DNA of 64,000 nt from Hemileia vastatrix (Eukaryota > Basidiomycota > Pucciniomycetes > Pucciniales > Zaghouaniaceae), in the NCBI GenBank assembly GCA_030280995.1, contig JASXTE010000005.1, forward strand, positions 32,749,501 to 32,813,500. Reading direction: 5' to 3'. Shown here one piece after another: positions 1 to 11,246 of this stretch (its first letter is position 1; every line of letters starts with the position of its first letter). Made by a program: the position numbers and the translations under genes. Under the pieces are notes generated by a model that worked only from the letters and a program-made list of their open reading frames with translations, ran no database searches and had not been told where the DNA came from.

Positions 1-622
1 ATAGAATAAACATATAAAAGCAGATACCATATTGAAACCAATTAAATAACTCATCCAATGAGTACATAATGAAACCCAAAGCATATAAAAGAACCAAATT
101 GACTTTCCAAGCCCCCAATAACATCCCCAAGCATCCATACCTACCCAGTAATGATATCCAAACCCATAAATCCATGAAAATCCATCAAAGGAAGAATATT
201 AAGTTGTCCCTGAAAAAGGTTTATATGCTTGTGTAGGCTTTGTGAGTCTACTGAATACATCCATTTGACCTAAATTAAGCAGAAAAAAAAGTTTATAGGC
301 TATTAATAGGTTAAAACCCACTTATACACCTAAATATACATAATATAACTACATATATCACTGAATATGAAGTTTATGTATACATATAAGCTTATGTATG
401 TCTATAATTACTTAATATCACTTAAGATAAGTATATTATGACTCCATTAGAAACTTAATAAGTATTATTAGGCTATGGATAAGCTAGTTAAGCTACTATA
501 AGTCATATAATAGTGTAATAATTATATATATAAGTATTATAACCAGATAAATAATTATTATAAAATTTCTTTTATGTTATAAGCTTAATGTGATTAAGGT
601 TATCTTATTATAGGTATAAGAA
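1..622. other. AT-rich intergenic DNA
   Basis: No coding region, RNA gene or clear repeat was recognised. The sequence is AT-rich with many short TA-type runs, like the other spacers in this window. Confidence 0.6.
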
Positions 623-1325
623 TTATGCAGTCCTGGAGATACCTGGTCTGGCAGATCCTCTGGCCAAATTAAAGTGCACTCTTCCAAAAGATCCACCAAT
701 ACATAGCTTGACATGCTCTGCTGTACCCATAAGTTCAGTAGCATGTCCACTAATGCCTCTTAAATTACTGCCAGTACCAGTTTTAATTAAAAAGCCTAAA
801 ATAGGTGCTTGATTAAAAGAAATTAAATTAATTAGTGACATATAATTCACTAGAGAATTCACCTTTATACCATTTAACAACACCATTAAATACCCTAAAG
901 CAGCAGAAAAATGAGTTTCTGCTTCCTCTCCAAAATTTTCAACATTTTCACATATATACTCTACTTCTACATCTTATACCCTTCTCCTTTTAAGATTCTT
1001 CTTTTGCTTCTCTGAAAGGAAAGAAATAACTTTAATTAATTCACCAAAAGATAATGGAATCTGGAGCTGATTCATGTTACCCAAAACTGTCTCCATAGCT
1101 TTTTCTTGACCAGATACTACTGGCCTTTTATTTTGAGCTTGAGTTTTAAAAAACTAGGCCCTGGGCACCTTTTGAGGAGCCACATTGCCATCTTTACCCT
1201 CCATTATAACATCTTCATCTACCATAACCCTAGCTCCATCACCAGCTTCTTTCACCAACCAAGGTCTATCACTGGTTCTCCTTACCCCTTCCATAGTAGC
1301 AGGACCAGCAAAACTTCTTAACACC
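623..1325 (-). pseudogene. Decayed Gag-protease fragment of an E2-like Ty3/gypsy element
   Basis: Read on the minus strand, this segment matches the middle and C-terminal part of the Gag-protease protein of the element at 24516-27125: the MEGVRRTS block near 1290, the QLQIPLSFGEL block near 1060, the VEYICENVE block near 950 and the NLRGI.GHATELMGTAEHV block near 740. There is a stop at about 978 and a shift near the end. The aspartic protease motif that reads VDSGSQINLIS in the intact relative is VNYMSLINLIS here, so the catalytic Asp-Ser-Gly is gone. No LTR, pol or primer site is attached, so this is an isolated remnant. Family assignment is secure by direct comparison with the other copies in the window. 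Confidence 0.85.
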
Positions 1326-1330
1326 ATATT

Positions 1331-2650
1331 TATTTCCCTTTTCATCACTCTACACCCCAAATTTCTTGATATCACTCCTTTTTCTCCAGTTCTAACCCCT
1401 TTTACTCTATAGGCAGGAAAGGGTGTGATTTGAAAACCAATAGAGGTTGGATGAAAATTGAAAGAGTGTATTGGGCTGGGGTGAAGAGTGAAAAAATGGG
1501 GGTTGAAAACAAAAGCATTTAAATTAATTATAAAAATAGTTGGGTGAAGTTGAGGCAAAAATAGATAGGGAAATGTTGAAAGGGGAGGGGTAGGGTAGGG
1601 AGAGGCAAGAAAGGAGTGGTGAGGGATAAGGATTGTAGTGAAAGGGGTGGAGTTGTGTTAAAAGTGAATATAGAGTTTAGGGGTAAGTGAGGAGGCCTAA
1701 ACTTGGATTTTGAAGCTTTGAGGGTGTAGTGAATGTATCAGGAGGGCAATGAAAGTTTGAAGGGTGTTAATATAATTGATAGAAATGACAAGGTAGAAAA
1801 AGTTGTGTGGAGAGATTGAGAGGTTTCCAATTGAGGTAGCTAAAAATGGAGAGTGTACTCTATTCTTCAAGTGAACATCAGAGTCCATCATCTCAATCTA
1901 CAGCTCTATTATGCAAATATGAAAAATCATTCATAATTATCTTTTATTAATATTTTTGAGCTTAAATATATAGTTTATACATCTTTATTTAATATTTTTT
2001 ATTTACAATGCACTTTAAAACTAAGAAAGTTATATAATAAAAAAATTGGTAATGGAATACTATTTTGCTTTTTTAAAAAAGAATTGAAAGTATGCTTCTG
2101 ATAATTATACATGATATAAATAAATAATATAAAAGGAAAATTGCACCAAAAAGTTGAAAACTAAAACAAAACATTTAAAGAAATTTTAAACAATTGAACT
2201 TATGTAGTTTATGAGTTTATTGTATTTATTTTTAAATGTTATAGTAAATTATTTTGGTTAAATTAAAAATGTCTTTGAATTAAATAAAAAAATTCAAGTA
2301 GAGTTTGAAGAAAAGATCTATCTACATATTTAACCATTTAGCTTCAGTTCTTGTTTTGTGATTACTATATATATTTGGATAATTGACTGTAATAACTGCA
2401 AATTTAAGAAACTTCAATAATTTTTCTGCCTCAATATATTTACAATAATCTATTCAGTAACAGAGAAAAATTAATAAGTCCTTTCTTTTACTATTTTTAT
2501 TCATTGCAAAGACTATATATGTTTTCTAAAAAAATATTTATCACATTTTTAGTAGAACATAGATTGAACTCTCAATGCAATATTTTTTCCAAGTGTGGTT
2601 CAAGCTATGTTAAGCCATAATAAAATTTATAATTTTTTAGAATTTTTATT
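1331..2650. repeat. Degenerate dispersed repeat, copy 1
   Basis: The plus strand is pyrimidine-rich at 1331-1411, then purine-rich to about 1850, then has a 28-bp imperfect palindrome (1857-1884), about 670 bp of AT-rich DNA, and a block at 2550-2620 containing TAGAACATAGATTGAACTCT and TGTGGTTCAAG..GTTAAGCCAT. The same order and approximate spacing is seen at 50616-51980. The copies are strongly diverged, so boundaries are approximate. No protein is recognised. The B-box-like GTGGTTCAAG suggested a tRNA-derived SINE, but no A box was found. Confidence 0.5.
1857..1884. repeat. 28-bp imperfect palindrome
   Basis: Two 13-base arms (10 of 13 positions complementary) around a 2-base centre, starting ACTCT and ending AGAGT. 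A better preserved copy of identical length is at 51107-51134. Confidence 0.55.
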
Positions 2651-2865
2651 AAGTATTTTTAAATATAAAAATAATTATATTTTTATATCAAAATATTTTT
2701 ATTAAATACTTTGAAAATGTGAAAATAAGTAAAAATCAAGAATCATTTTGATAAAATATCATATTAAAAATAGTTTTAAGTTGATCATATATTCTTATGA
2801 TATGAGTTCTTTCCATTTGAAAGATTAGGAAAATAGCTTAAAATTAATTTTATACAAATATATTG

Positions 2866-3666
2866 TGTCAGCCAGGCTACTAGACTTACCCAGTAAAATA
2901 ATTAATTATCTTACTGAGATGAAGACAAGCCTTTTAATCCTTATTAATAATTAATTATTTACTAAATACTTATGTATTACTTACAACTAACTAGCTAAGT
3001 ACAATAAGTAATGTAAATAATTAATAAAAATAAGTAACTGTCACATACATTTTTACTCCCTAACACCGTGCTCAAAAATACAGATGAGAGGGAATAAAAA
3101 TAGTATTAAAAACATAAAAATATAAAAAGAGAAAAACTTTTCAAATTCCTTTATTTAGATTTTGTTGAGTCAACATTTTAAATCAAATGTTTTTGTACTA
3201 AATGTGACGGACCAAGGGATTCAAATTTTTATTTCAAATAAAATGATACATTTTATTTACGCACTATTTAGTATATCTTTTATTAATTCATATACACTCT
3301 TTATTTAGTTTCTTTTTCTAACACCCTTGTATCAGGTGGTGTTAACTCCGTGTCTTTATTTCTCACATCTTTGCCTATAAAAGGCCCTCTCTTTTTGTGC
3401 TTTTGAATCATCATTCACTTACTTACATATAAAAACCTATACTACATTTAAATATTTATTACTATTTATTATTGTTTTAGAACTTACAATCTCATAGTTC
3501 TAAATCATTAATTATACTAATAATTAAAATCCTACCTCTTATCATTGAGTAATTAATCTTTAAACTATAAGAGAAATACGCACACTATTTTGAGTCCTCT
3601 AAAATCCACTGATGCCATCCTTGAAATACCTTGAAAAATCTTCTAGACTTGAAGGACCACCCGATA
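2866..3666 (+). repeat. E1 5' LTR
   Basis: Direct repeat of 10440-11241. Its last bases read GATA where the right LTR reads AACA. It contains a TATA box (TATAAAAGG at 3376-3384) that should place the transcription start roughly 25-40 bp downstream. Confidence 0.93.
3376..3384 (+). promoter_or_regulatory. TATA box in E1 5' LTR
   Basis: TATAAAAGG in the CCTATAAAAGGCCC context, conserved at 10949-10957 in the right LTR. Confidence 0.65.
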
Positions 3667-4486
3667 ATTGGAGGCCTTTCCAAATTATTGATGGTGCATT
3701 GTTATCTTGAGGACCGGAGACCATGGGACCATTACCATTGAGGTACCTATAAGGACGAGTGGAGGATGAAAACAAAGAAACGTCATACATCACGTGAGTT
3801 ATTTTTTTGCTGCAAACAGGAATCGAACTGCGCTCAAAAATTTAGGCTTATATACTATCTAATAGTTATATATTTTGTGGTAATTATTGATTACTATTTG
3901 TGGGTCACTTTTCACTCTTCATAATCTATGTTTTTACTTTTACTCAGCACTCTGCAAGTGGCTTTAATTTGCTCATTTAACAGGGGGAGGTGTTTAGTAA
4001 ATTTGAATTAACTTTTTTATTATTATTTATTTTATTTTTCCTAGTTGACAAAGATAGTTTTCTTAGTCCTAGAGGTAATAAATTTTATTTTAAAAAATTA
4101 TTATTCATTATAATTTTCAGTTGACTCTTGTCCTGATATATTTAAATTTTATTTGTTCCAGTTGACAAATTGTCCTGACAATAAATTTTTTTTAAAAATT
4201 CATATTTAATATTTCAGTAGACATTAAGTCCTGTTAATTATTGAATTCTCAGTTGATTAAAAATCCTGATAATATTTATCATAAAATTGTTAATAAGAAA
4301 TTTAAATTTAATTCTTCAGTTGATTATTATATCCTGGTTTTCAATTGTTTTGAATTAATAAATTGATTATTATTTTAGTTGATTTATCCTGAAAAATTTT
4401 ATTTTATTATTTTTCTTTTAAATAAAAGTAAAATACAAACTAATTCATCTTATTTTCTCCCTCTCTCATTGCAGTAAAATTTAGAA
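3667..4486 (+). other. E1 leader with repeated AGTTGA..TCCTG motif
   Basis: Untranslated leader between the left LTR and the first Met codon of gag. A primer-binding site was not identified with confidence; the sequence starts ATTGGAGGCC. From 4043 to about 4395 a short motif, AGTTGA followed 5-15 bases later by TCCTG, recurs seven times (starts near 4043, 4119, 4160, 4216, 4251, 4318, 4377), separated by AT-rich filler. A pyrimidine-rich stretch ending in GCAG at 4471 resembles a splice acceptor just before the gag start. Confidence 0.6.
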
Positions 4487-6565
4487 ATGACTGATCAAGG
4501 TGTCTCTGCTACACGTGAAGAGGAATTGGATTAAATTGATTATGATGAGGCTACTTCTTTGAGTTCTCATTTAACTAGTAAAATATTTCAAATTAATCAA
4601 TCATTTCACCAATCAGGATGTAGAAACGGAGGAGGTGGAAATTATGGTAGAAAAAACTCAGGAACAGAAACCTGTAATAAACCCCCCAGAAGAACTTCCA
4701 AAAGGCTTCAAAATAAAAAAGATGCCACTACCTCAATAAGCAAAGAACCTGTCAACACACATAAAGGAATTAAGGACAGAAAACTTGAGATTGAGGTCAA
4801 GAGTAGATGCTCCAGAGGAGAAGGTAAGAAAAATATATGCTTTTCTTCAAGAGAAGAGGAGACCTCCTCCCCCCAGGGATCTTCATCAATTGGCTCCACA
4901 GCAGCCAGAGAAAGTGGAAGTATCCAAGTGGCAGTGGGATTGGCTGAACACTCAGTGGTATTACCTGTCTTGAAATCTACATACTCAATTGCCCCAAGCA
5001 GGTCCATCAAGACCCAGCCAAGTCAACCCCACACCTCCTCACCCCTATCAAGGAGGAAGAAGAAGAAAAAACAATATGATCTTTCCCAGAAAAACTTGGT
5101 AAGCCCCTCTATTGATTCTCAAGTACCATCTCTTGTAACTAATTCAGTTCCCTCAGGTAATTTTGGAAGAGGAGATGAGACTGAGAGACCTGTAGAGGCT
5201 GAGAACAGTAGACAAGTTGCTCAAATTTCAAATGTATCTAATCCTTTAGTTCTAATTGCTACTTCAATGATAAATCCTGATATGGCTATTATTGATGAAA
5301 CACTTGAACCTGAGTTCTATGAGATTCTAGAAAGTTACTCTGTTTCCTTATTGAAAAACACTCCAGATGTAGACAACATTAATGATGGACATTTGAGGGA
5401 TATTACTTCTAAGTAAAATCATACAATAAACAACATGCAACTGACTCAGAAATATAATAGTTTGTTAACTGAACAGGGTTATAAAGCTTTAAGGAGTGAA
5501 TCACAAAGAGTTTCTGAGGAATAGTTTCAATACAAGGCAACCCATGAAAAGAAATTTTCTTTATGGCAAAATATCAAAAATGATTTTTCTAAACTGAAAG
5601 ATACTGTATCTGCATGTTGTTAGGAGGTGGAGATAGACAAGATGAATCTGAAAAGATTGAATGACCATTTTTCATCTTTTCAAAATAAAAATCAGTTATC
5701 TTTTGCAACAATCAATGAGAGTTTATCTAGTCTTCCAAGAGTGAAAACCAGACTAACAACCATTGAGGAGAAATTGAACTCATTGTTTAATGATCAAAAA
5801 TATTCTGAGATTTTTCTAAAGGAACATATAGTACAGGATGCTCAAAATTTACCTGTGGCTAGTTCATCTAAAGGAAAATTGGTTTCAGAAATACATGTTA
5901 ATACCCCTCAGATTCCATCAAAAATTGATGATGCACCAGGATCTTCAACAGAAGGATTAAAAAATGAGATTACCGCACAACTAGAGAAGTTTCAGCTTCT
6001 CCTTACTCAGAAACAATCTGGTACTAAGGAGACTCCTTCAAATTAAAAGAATTGGCCAAAACTTGACCAGTACCCAAAATTTGATGGTGCTTCTTCTTCT
6101 GATTGGCAGAAATTTATTTGCAGAATCGATAACTTAAAAAATTCTTACAAACTCACAGATCAGGAAATTGTGTCCAAGTTAATTTCTTTGTTTACCAATG
6201 TTGCCCTAATGTGGTATGAATCTGCTCTCCTGGACAGAAATGACTACTCATGGGAAGATTGCAAAAAATTGATTAAAGCACAATTTGGTGGCTCCAAGTT
6301 CAGAATGGCTCAACAAAGGCAGTATGAGTAAACTAGATATAGCTCTTCCACTGATAAACCTATTGAGTTCTTAATGAAACTTGTAAAAATCTTGAGGGCA
6401 ATGGACCCAAATATGGAGTTTGAGTTATGGAGGGACAGGATCCTTTATAAATTACCAATGTCTCTGAGAGACTTGATAGTGGCTAGGACTGAATTCTCCA
6501 GAGAACCTTCTTCTTTAATTAATACTTGCAATGAGATCCTTCTAAACAACAAGTATGATACCTGA
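4487..6565 (+). pseudogene. gag: E1 gag (broken)
   Basis: A single reading frame runs from the Met codon at 4487 but is interrupted by in-frame stops at 4532 (TAA), 5414 (TAA), 5522 (TAG), 5621 (TAG), 6044 (TAA), 6329 (TAA) and 6563 (TGA). The first part (to about 5620) is a long low-complexity Ser/Lys/Arg-rich region. From about 6050 to 6560 it resembles the Ty3/gypsy retrotransposon gag (capsid) domain: KFDGASSSDWQKF, then VALMWYESAL and W..CKKLIKAQF. The protein would form the virus-like particle that packages the element RNA. It is not expressible as one product in this copy. Confidence 0.8.
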
Positions 6566-6586
6566 AGATTCATTCCTAGGATCTCT

Positions 6587-7450
6587 TTGGAGAAATCCTC
6601 CACTTACCAACAGAAACCTCTGGAAAAGGTTGGTAGACCTTCTGCCCCTGTTGCACCAAAAAAGTATGCAACAAACACTTGCTTCAAGTTCAAAAAGCCT
6701 TGGAAGAAAGGCCATCTTTGTGATAAGAGGATAAATCTTTTTGAACAAACTGAAGAGAAGGCTGATGACACAATAGAACTGGATGATACTTCAAGTGATT
6801 GTGCCAGCAATATTTCATATGAATCTCAACAAGAAATCTTGATTCTGCAAGAAGATATTCATTATTTAAGTACTATTGATATTGATAATAATGATTTATC
6901 TACAGTTGAGGATGCTGAGATCATAAGGAACATTGAGGATAGCTCAATTGTAATTGCCCCTCTCAAAGCACCAGTCTTGATCAATGGAACCAGAATGAAA
7001 GTTGTTCTGGATTCTGGAGCTGGAGGAAATGTAGTATTTGAAAAAGCACTTGCTTCAGTGGATAAAGACTATAAATAAAAACCAATGACTATCACTTCTG
7101 AAAATTGGAGAGTTTATGGCTCTGTTTTGTCCCCCATTGGTAAATACAAGGCCATAGTATTTTTTAAATATAACCATGGTTTTGTAAGAGCTATTTGTGA
7201 TTTTGTTGTCATGAAAAATGATAGTTTAAGCAGCTGGTTTATAATAGGAAGTGAAATTTTAACCAAATATGGCATAAAATTAGATCCTTCAAACCAATGC
7301 TTCACAATGGGGATGAATGAGAAGAGAAAATTTAAGTTTTCCTCCCCCAAAAAATTATTAAAACCAGAATTGAACACATGTAATTCTGTGGTTCAATATA
7401 AAGGAAGATCTACAAAAGAAATCCATGCCTTATGTCTGAAATTGACAATG
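6587..7450 (+). pseudogene. E1 zinc-knuckle and aspartic protease region (broken)
   Basis: Continues the gag frame. A Cys/His region at about 6680-6725 reads CFKFKKPWKKGHLC, a form of the fungal CxxC...W..GHxC knuckle in which the second Cys has become Phe. An acidic stretch follows, then the aspartic protease with an intact Asp-Ser-Gly (VVLDSGAGGNVVF, near 7000-7040). A stop at 7076 (TAA) falls inside the protease, which continues to about 7380 (FIIGSEILTKYGIKLDP). A frameshift near 7430-7450 moves pol into another frame. The protease would have cut the Gag-Pol polyprotein. Confidence 0.82.
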
Positions 7451-8950
7451 ACTCTTTTGGAGATCTTTCTGGTGAGGATAAAGATTCCATCATTAACTTG
7501 ATAAAGTCTTTTCCTATGTCCTTTGCTCATGGGTCACATGAACTAGGATTAGTTGAAGAAGAAATGAAACTCTCATTGTCTTGTCCTTTTACTGATATAC
7601 CACCTAGTGTAAGGAAGAAATCTTATCCTGCTTCTCCCACAAAGAGAAAAGATATTGAAGACAATATCTCTACCCTTTTAAAAATGAATATTATTGAAAA
7701 GGTAGTTGAAACACCTAAATATTGTGTTATCTCACCTGTCCTAATTTCCTATGAGGAAGATAAAGCCAGGTTATGTGGTGATTATAGAGCACTAAATACT
7801 TATACTGTTGATGATATCTATCCTTTGCCTAGAATTAGCTCTATACATGCTACCTTACAGGGTGCTAAATATATCAGCTGTTTGGATGGTAATAAGGGAT
7901 ATCACCAGGTACCTGTTGAGAAAAATTCTCAGAATTATCTGATGATTGCTACTCATAAGGGTATTTATAAGAATGTTAGGATGCCATTTGGCCCTAAAAA
8001 TTCCCCTTCAGTTTTTCAAAAAGTCATGGATAACACATTCCATCAGGTGATAATTGAAGGATGGCTGATGTTTTATATTGATGATATCATTATATTCTCA
8101 AAAACATTTGAGGACCATCTCAACCACCTGTAAAAAGTGTTCCAAAAAATGGATAAAATAAATATGACACTTGCTTTAAAAAATGTAAATTTGGTTTTCA
8201 TTCCTTAAAAGTGCTGGAACATGTTGTTTCAGGGTTACAGATATGTGTGACCAAAATAATGTGGCAGCCATACAGCAGGTGAAGGCTCCTACCACGGTTA
8301 GAGAGCTCCAGAGTTTTTTGGGAATGTGTGGATACTATAGACAGTATATTTAAAATTACCAAGTCATAGCTTTACCCCTTACCCAACTGAATAGAAAGGA
8401 TGTTGCTTTTGTCTGGAATAGTGAAAGACAAAGGGCCTTTGACACTATGAAACACTGTTTGATGTCGGCACCTATTCTTGCTTTACCTGACTTTAATCAG
8501 CCATTTGTTTTATATACTGATGCCAGTTTTATTGGTTTGGGTGCTACCCTCCATCAAAAACAAGTGATGAATGATAAAGTATCAGAAGAAGTAATTTGTT
8601 ATATTTCAAGAACCTTGAGAAATAGTGAGTTGAAATATGGTGCTACTCAATTGGAATGTTTAGCTGTAGTGCGGGCTCTAGAAAAGCTACATTATTACCT
8701 AGATGACCAAAAATTTGAACCTGCCACTGACTGCAGTGCAGTTAAATCCCTTTTAAACTTGAAAACACCTAACAGACATATGTTCAGATGGCAGTTAGCT
8801 GTTCTAGAATACAGAGGGAGAATGACAATTATTCATAGGGCTGGTTTGGTCACTCAAATGTGGATATGTTATCAAGGTTACCTTTACCAAATAATGACTC
8901 TAAACACTGACTTGAAAAAGTTATGCACAATATTAAATGATCCAAAAAAT
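7432..8950 (+). pseudogene. pol: E1 reverse transcriptase and RNase H (broken)
   Basis: Reverse transcriptase motifs are clear: LDGNKGYHQVPV near 7880, MPFGPKNSPSVFQ near 7985 and the catalytic YIDD box (FYIDDIIIFSK) near 8070-8100. A TAA at 8131 and at least two frameshifts (in an A run near 8180, and near 8245) follow, with the thumb and tether readable across frames up to a TAA at 8351. RNase H begins near 8490 with YTDAS and continues through LECLAVVRALEKLHYYL, with the third acidic position in ATDCSAV. The enzyme copies genomic RNA into DNA inside the particle. Catalytic motifs survive but the frame does not. Confidence 0.88.
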
Positions 8951-10406
8951 GCTTCAATACAATCATTAATCAAAACCCTTCCAACAAAGTACCAGAAGGC
9001 TTTGGAGAAAGGTAAAAATTCAATTGATGAAGCATATCTATATTATAGAAGAAAGTTGAGTAATGTCATTGTTATTCCTCCTTCTATGAAAGAAATCATC
9101 TTGAAAATTTGTCATGATGACATATTAGCTGGACATTTTGATCTTTAAAAAACAATGATCAGAATTAAAAACACTTCTTGGTGGGTTAATATGTCTGAAG
9201 ACACCAAATTTTATGTTGAATCTTCCAATTCTTGCCAAAAATCAAAAAGGTTTACTGGTAAGAGAGCTGGATTAATGCAACATATTGAACCTCCTGATGC
9301 ACCATGGCAGATAATAAACATGGATTTTTTAACAGAATTACCTATTGCTGGAAAAGACAGTTATAACTCTTGTTGGGTTATTGTGGACAGATTCACCAAA
9401 ATGTGTAAATTTATACCTACTCACAAGGATGTTTCCACTAAGGAATTAGCTTTCTTATGGTGGTCTCATATGTTTAATACTGCTGGTTTTCCTAAAGCCA
9501 TAATCTCTGACAGCGACCCTATATTTACTTCTGAATTTTGGATGTCTCTGATGGATGTTTGTGGTTGTGATCTGAAACTATCTACTGCCCATCACCCTCA
9601 GACTGATGGATTAGCTGAAAGAATGATTAAGACTCTAGAGGATATGATAAGAAGGTACTGTGCTTTTGGCCTTGAGTATAAAGACAATGACAGATTCACT
9701 CATGATTGGGTTACCTTACTTCCTGGGTTGGAATTTCTTATTATAGCACTGTTCATTCTGTTACTCAAAGAAAGCCTTTTGAGCTCTGGATTGGATATGT
9801 TCCAAATACTCCTACCCGAATTCTCAATAATAAATACCTAAATTGGATTTACATCCTGGTGTAAACTCTTTTCTTCAATTGCAACAACTTTGCAGAAGTC
9901 ATGCTCAAAAATGTATTGAAAAATCATTTGAATATGAGAAGAAGAGATGGGACAAATCCCATAAAGAATACACTTTTAAGAAGGGTGATGAGGTGTTGAT
10001 TTCTACAGTCCACTTCAACTTACAAGTTAATAACAAATTAAAATACCCATTTTTTGGTCCATTTGTGGTAAGAAGAATGGTTGGTGATAATGCAGTTGAA
10101 GTTATTTTGTATTCTCCATATGACAGAAAACATCCTGTTTTTCCAATATCTCTTTTAAAACCTTATACATCCAATAGTAATTTGTTTCCCAAAAGAAGGG
10201 CAAGACCAAAAAAGACCCCTAATGAAATCACTGAGACAGCAGAAATTTATAAAATTCTAAATGACAGAATAGTTACTGCTTAAAAAGGTACAGAATACTT
10301 ATTGAGATTCAAGAATAAATCTTCTGAATATGATTCTTGGATACCTGGGAAGGAAATATCTAATCTTTCTACTCTGCTAAAGAAATATAAAAAGAAAAAA
10401 TCATAG
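8951..10406 (+). pseudogene. E1 integrase with C-terminal chromodomain (broken)
   Basis: The zinc-binding HHCC region spans a TAA at 9146; its two His are present (HDDILAGH), but one of the paired Cys reads Ser (SSNSCQKSK). The catalytic core keeps its D, D, E residues (NMDFL near 9320, SDSDPIF near 9510, GLAERM near 9610). Two frameshifts lie at about 9700-9850. Beyond a TAA at 10281 the frame stays open to a TAG at 10404 and shows a chromodomain-like end: YLLRFKNKSSEYDSWIP, then LL.KYKKK. A chromodomain on integrase is the mark of chromoviruses and directs insertion to particular chromatin in studied elements. Confidence 0.85.
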
Positions 10407-10427
10407 CATTTTTTTTATTGTTTTTTT

Positions 10428-10439
10428 AGAGTGAGGGAG
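10428..10439 (+). other. E1 polypurine tract
   Basis: AGAGTGAGGGAG lies directly before the right LTR, the expected place of the plus-strand primer. Confidence 0.75.
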
Positions 10440-11241
10440 TGTCAGCCAGGCTACTAGACTTACCCAGTAAAATAATTAATTATCTTACTGAGATGAAGAC
10501 ACGCCTTTTAATCCTTATTAATAATTAATTATTTACTAACTACTTATGTATTACTTACAACTAACCAGCTAAGTACAATAAGTAATGTAAATAATTAATA
10601 AAAATAAGTTACTGTCACATACATTTTTACTCCCTAACACCGTGCTCAAAAATACAGATGAGAGGGAATAAAAATAGTATTAAAAACATAAAAATATAAA
10701 AAGAAAAAAACTTTTCAAATTCCTTTATTTAGATTTTGTTGAATCAACATTTTAAATCAAATTTTTTTTTACTAAATGTGACGGACCAGAGATTCAAATT
10801 TTTATTTCAAATAAAATGATACATTTTATTTACGCACTATTTAGTATATCTTTTATTATTTCATATACACTCTTTATTTAGTTTCCTTTTCTCACACCCC
10901 TGTATCAGGTGGTGTTAACTCTGTGTCTTTATTTCTCACATCTTTGCCTATAAAAGGCCCTCTCTTTTTGTGCTTTTGAATCATCATTCACTTACTTACA
11001 TTATAAAAACCTATACTACATTTAAATATTTATTACTATTTATTATTGTCTTTAGTACTTACAATCTCATAGTTCTAAATCATTAATTATACTAATAATT
11101 AAAATCCTACCTCTTATCATTGAGTAATTAATCTTTAAACCATAAGAGAAATAGGCACACGATTTTGAGTCCTCTAAAATCCAACGTTGCCATCCTTAAA
11201 ATACATTGAAAAATCTTCTAGACTTGAAGGACCACCCAACA
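10440..11241 (+). repeat. E1 3' LTR
   Basis: Copy of 2866-3666 ending CACCCAACA, followed by the target duplication TATTG (11242-11246). The TATA box is at 10949. Confidence 0.93.
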
Positions 11242-11246
11242 TATTG

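Larger units (their letters stand above)
2866..11241 (+). mobile_element. E1: full-length, inactivated Ty3/gypsy chromodomain LTR retrotransposon
   Basis: Two LTRs of about 801 and 802 bp start TGTCAGCC; the right one ends CAACA. The 5-bp target duplication TATTG lies at 2861-2865 and 11242-11246. Between them, in order, are a leader, gag, a zinc-knuckle region, aspartic protease, reverse transcriptase, RNase H, integrase and a C-terminal chromodomain-like segment, then a purine tract (10428-10439). The order RT-RH-IN defines Ty3/gypsy. The coding region has about a dozen in-frame stops and several frameshifts, yet the LTRs are nearly identical (about ten differences in the first ~390 aligned bases), so the insertion is recent or the coding part has decayed unusually fast. 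Confidence 0.95.

Noticed and set aside
2552..2625. tRNA-derived SINE head
   Set aside because: A B-box-like GTGGTTCAAG is present in both copies, but no A box at the right distance and no tRNA fold could be made.
4487..10406. Alternative genetic code with TAA/TAG as Gln
   Set aside because: Frameshifts also occur, TGA stops are present, and E2 Gag and genes B and C use standard stops; decay is the simpler explanation.
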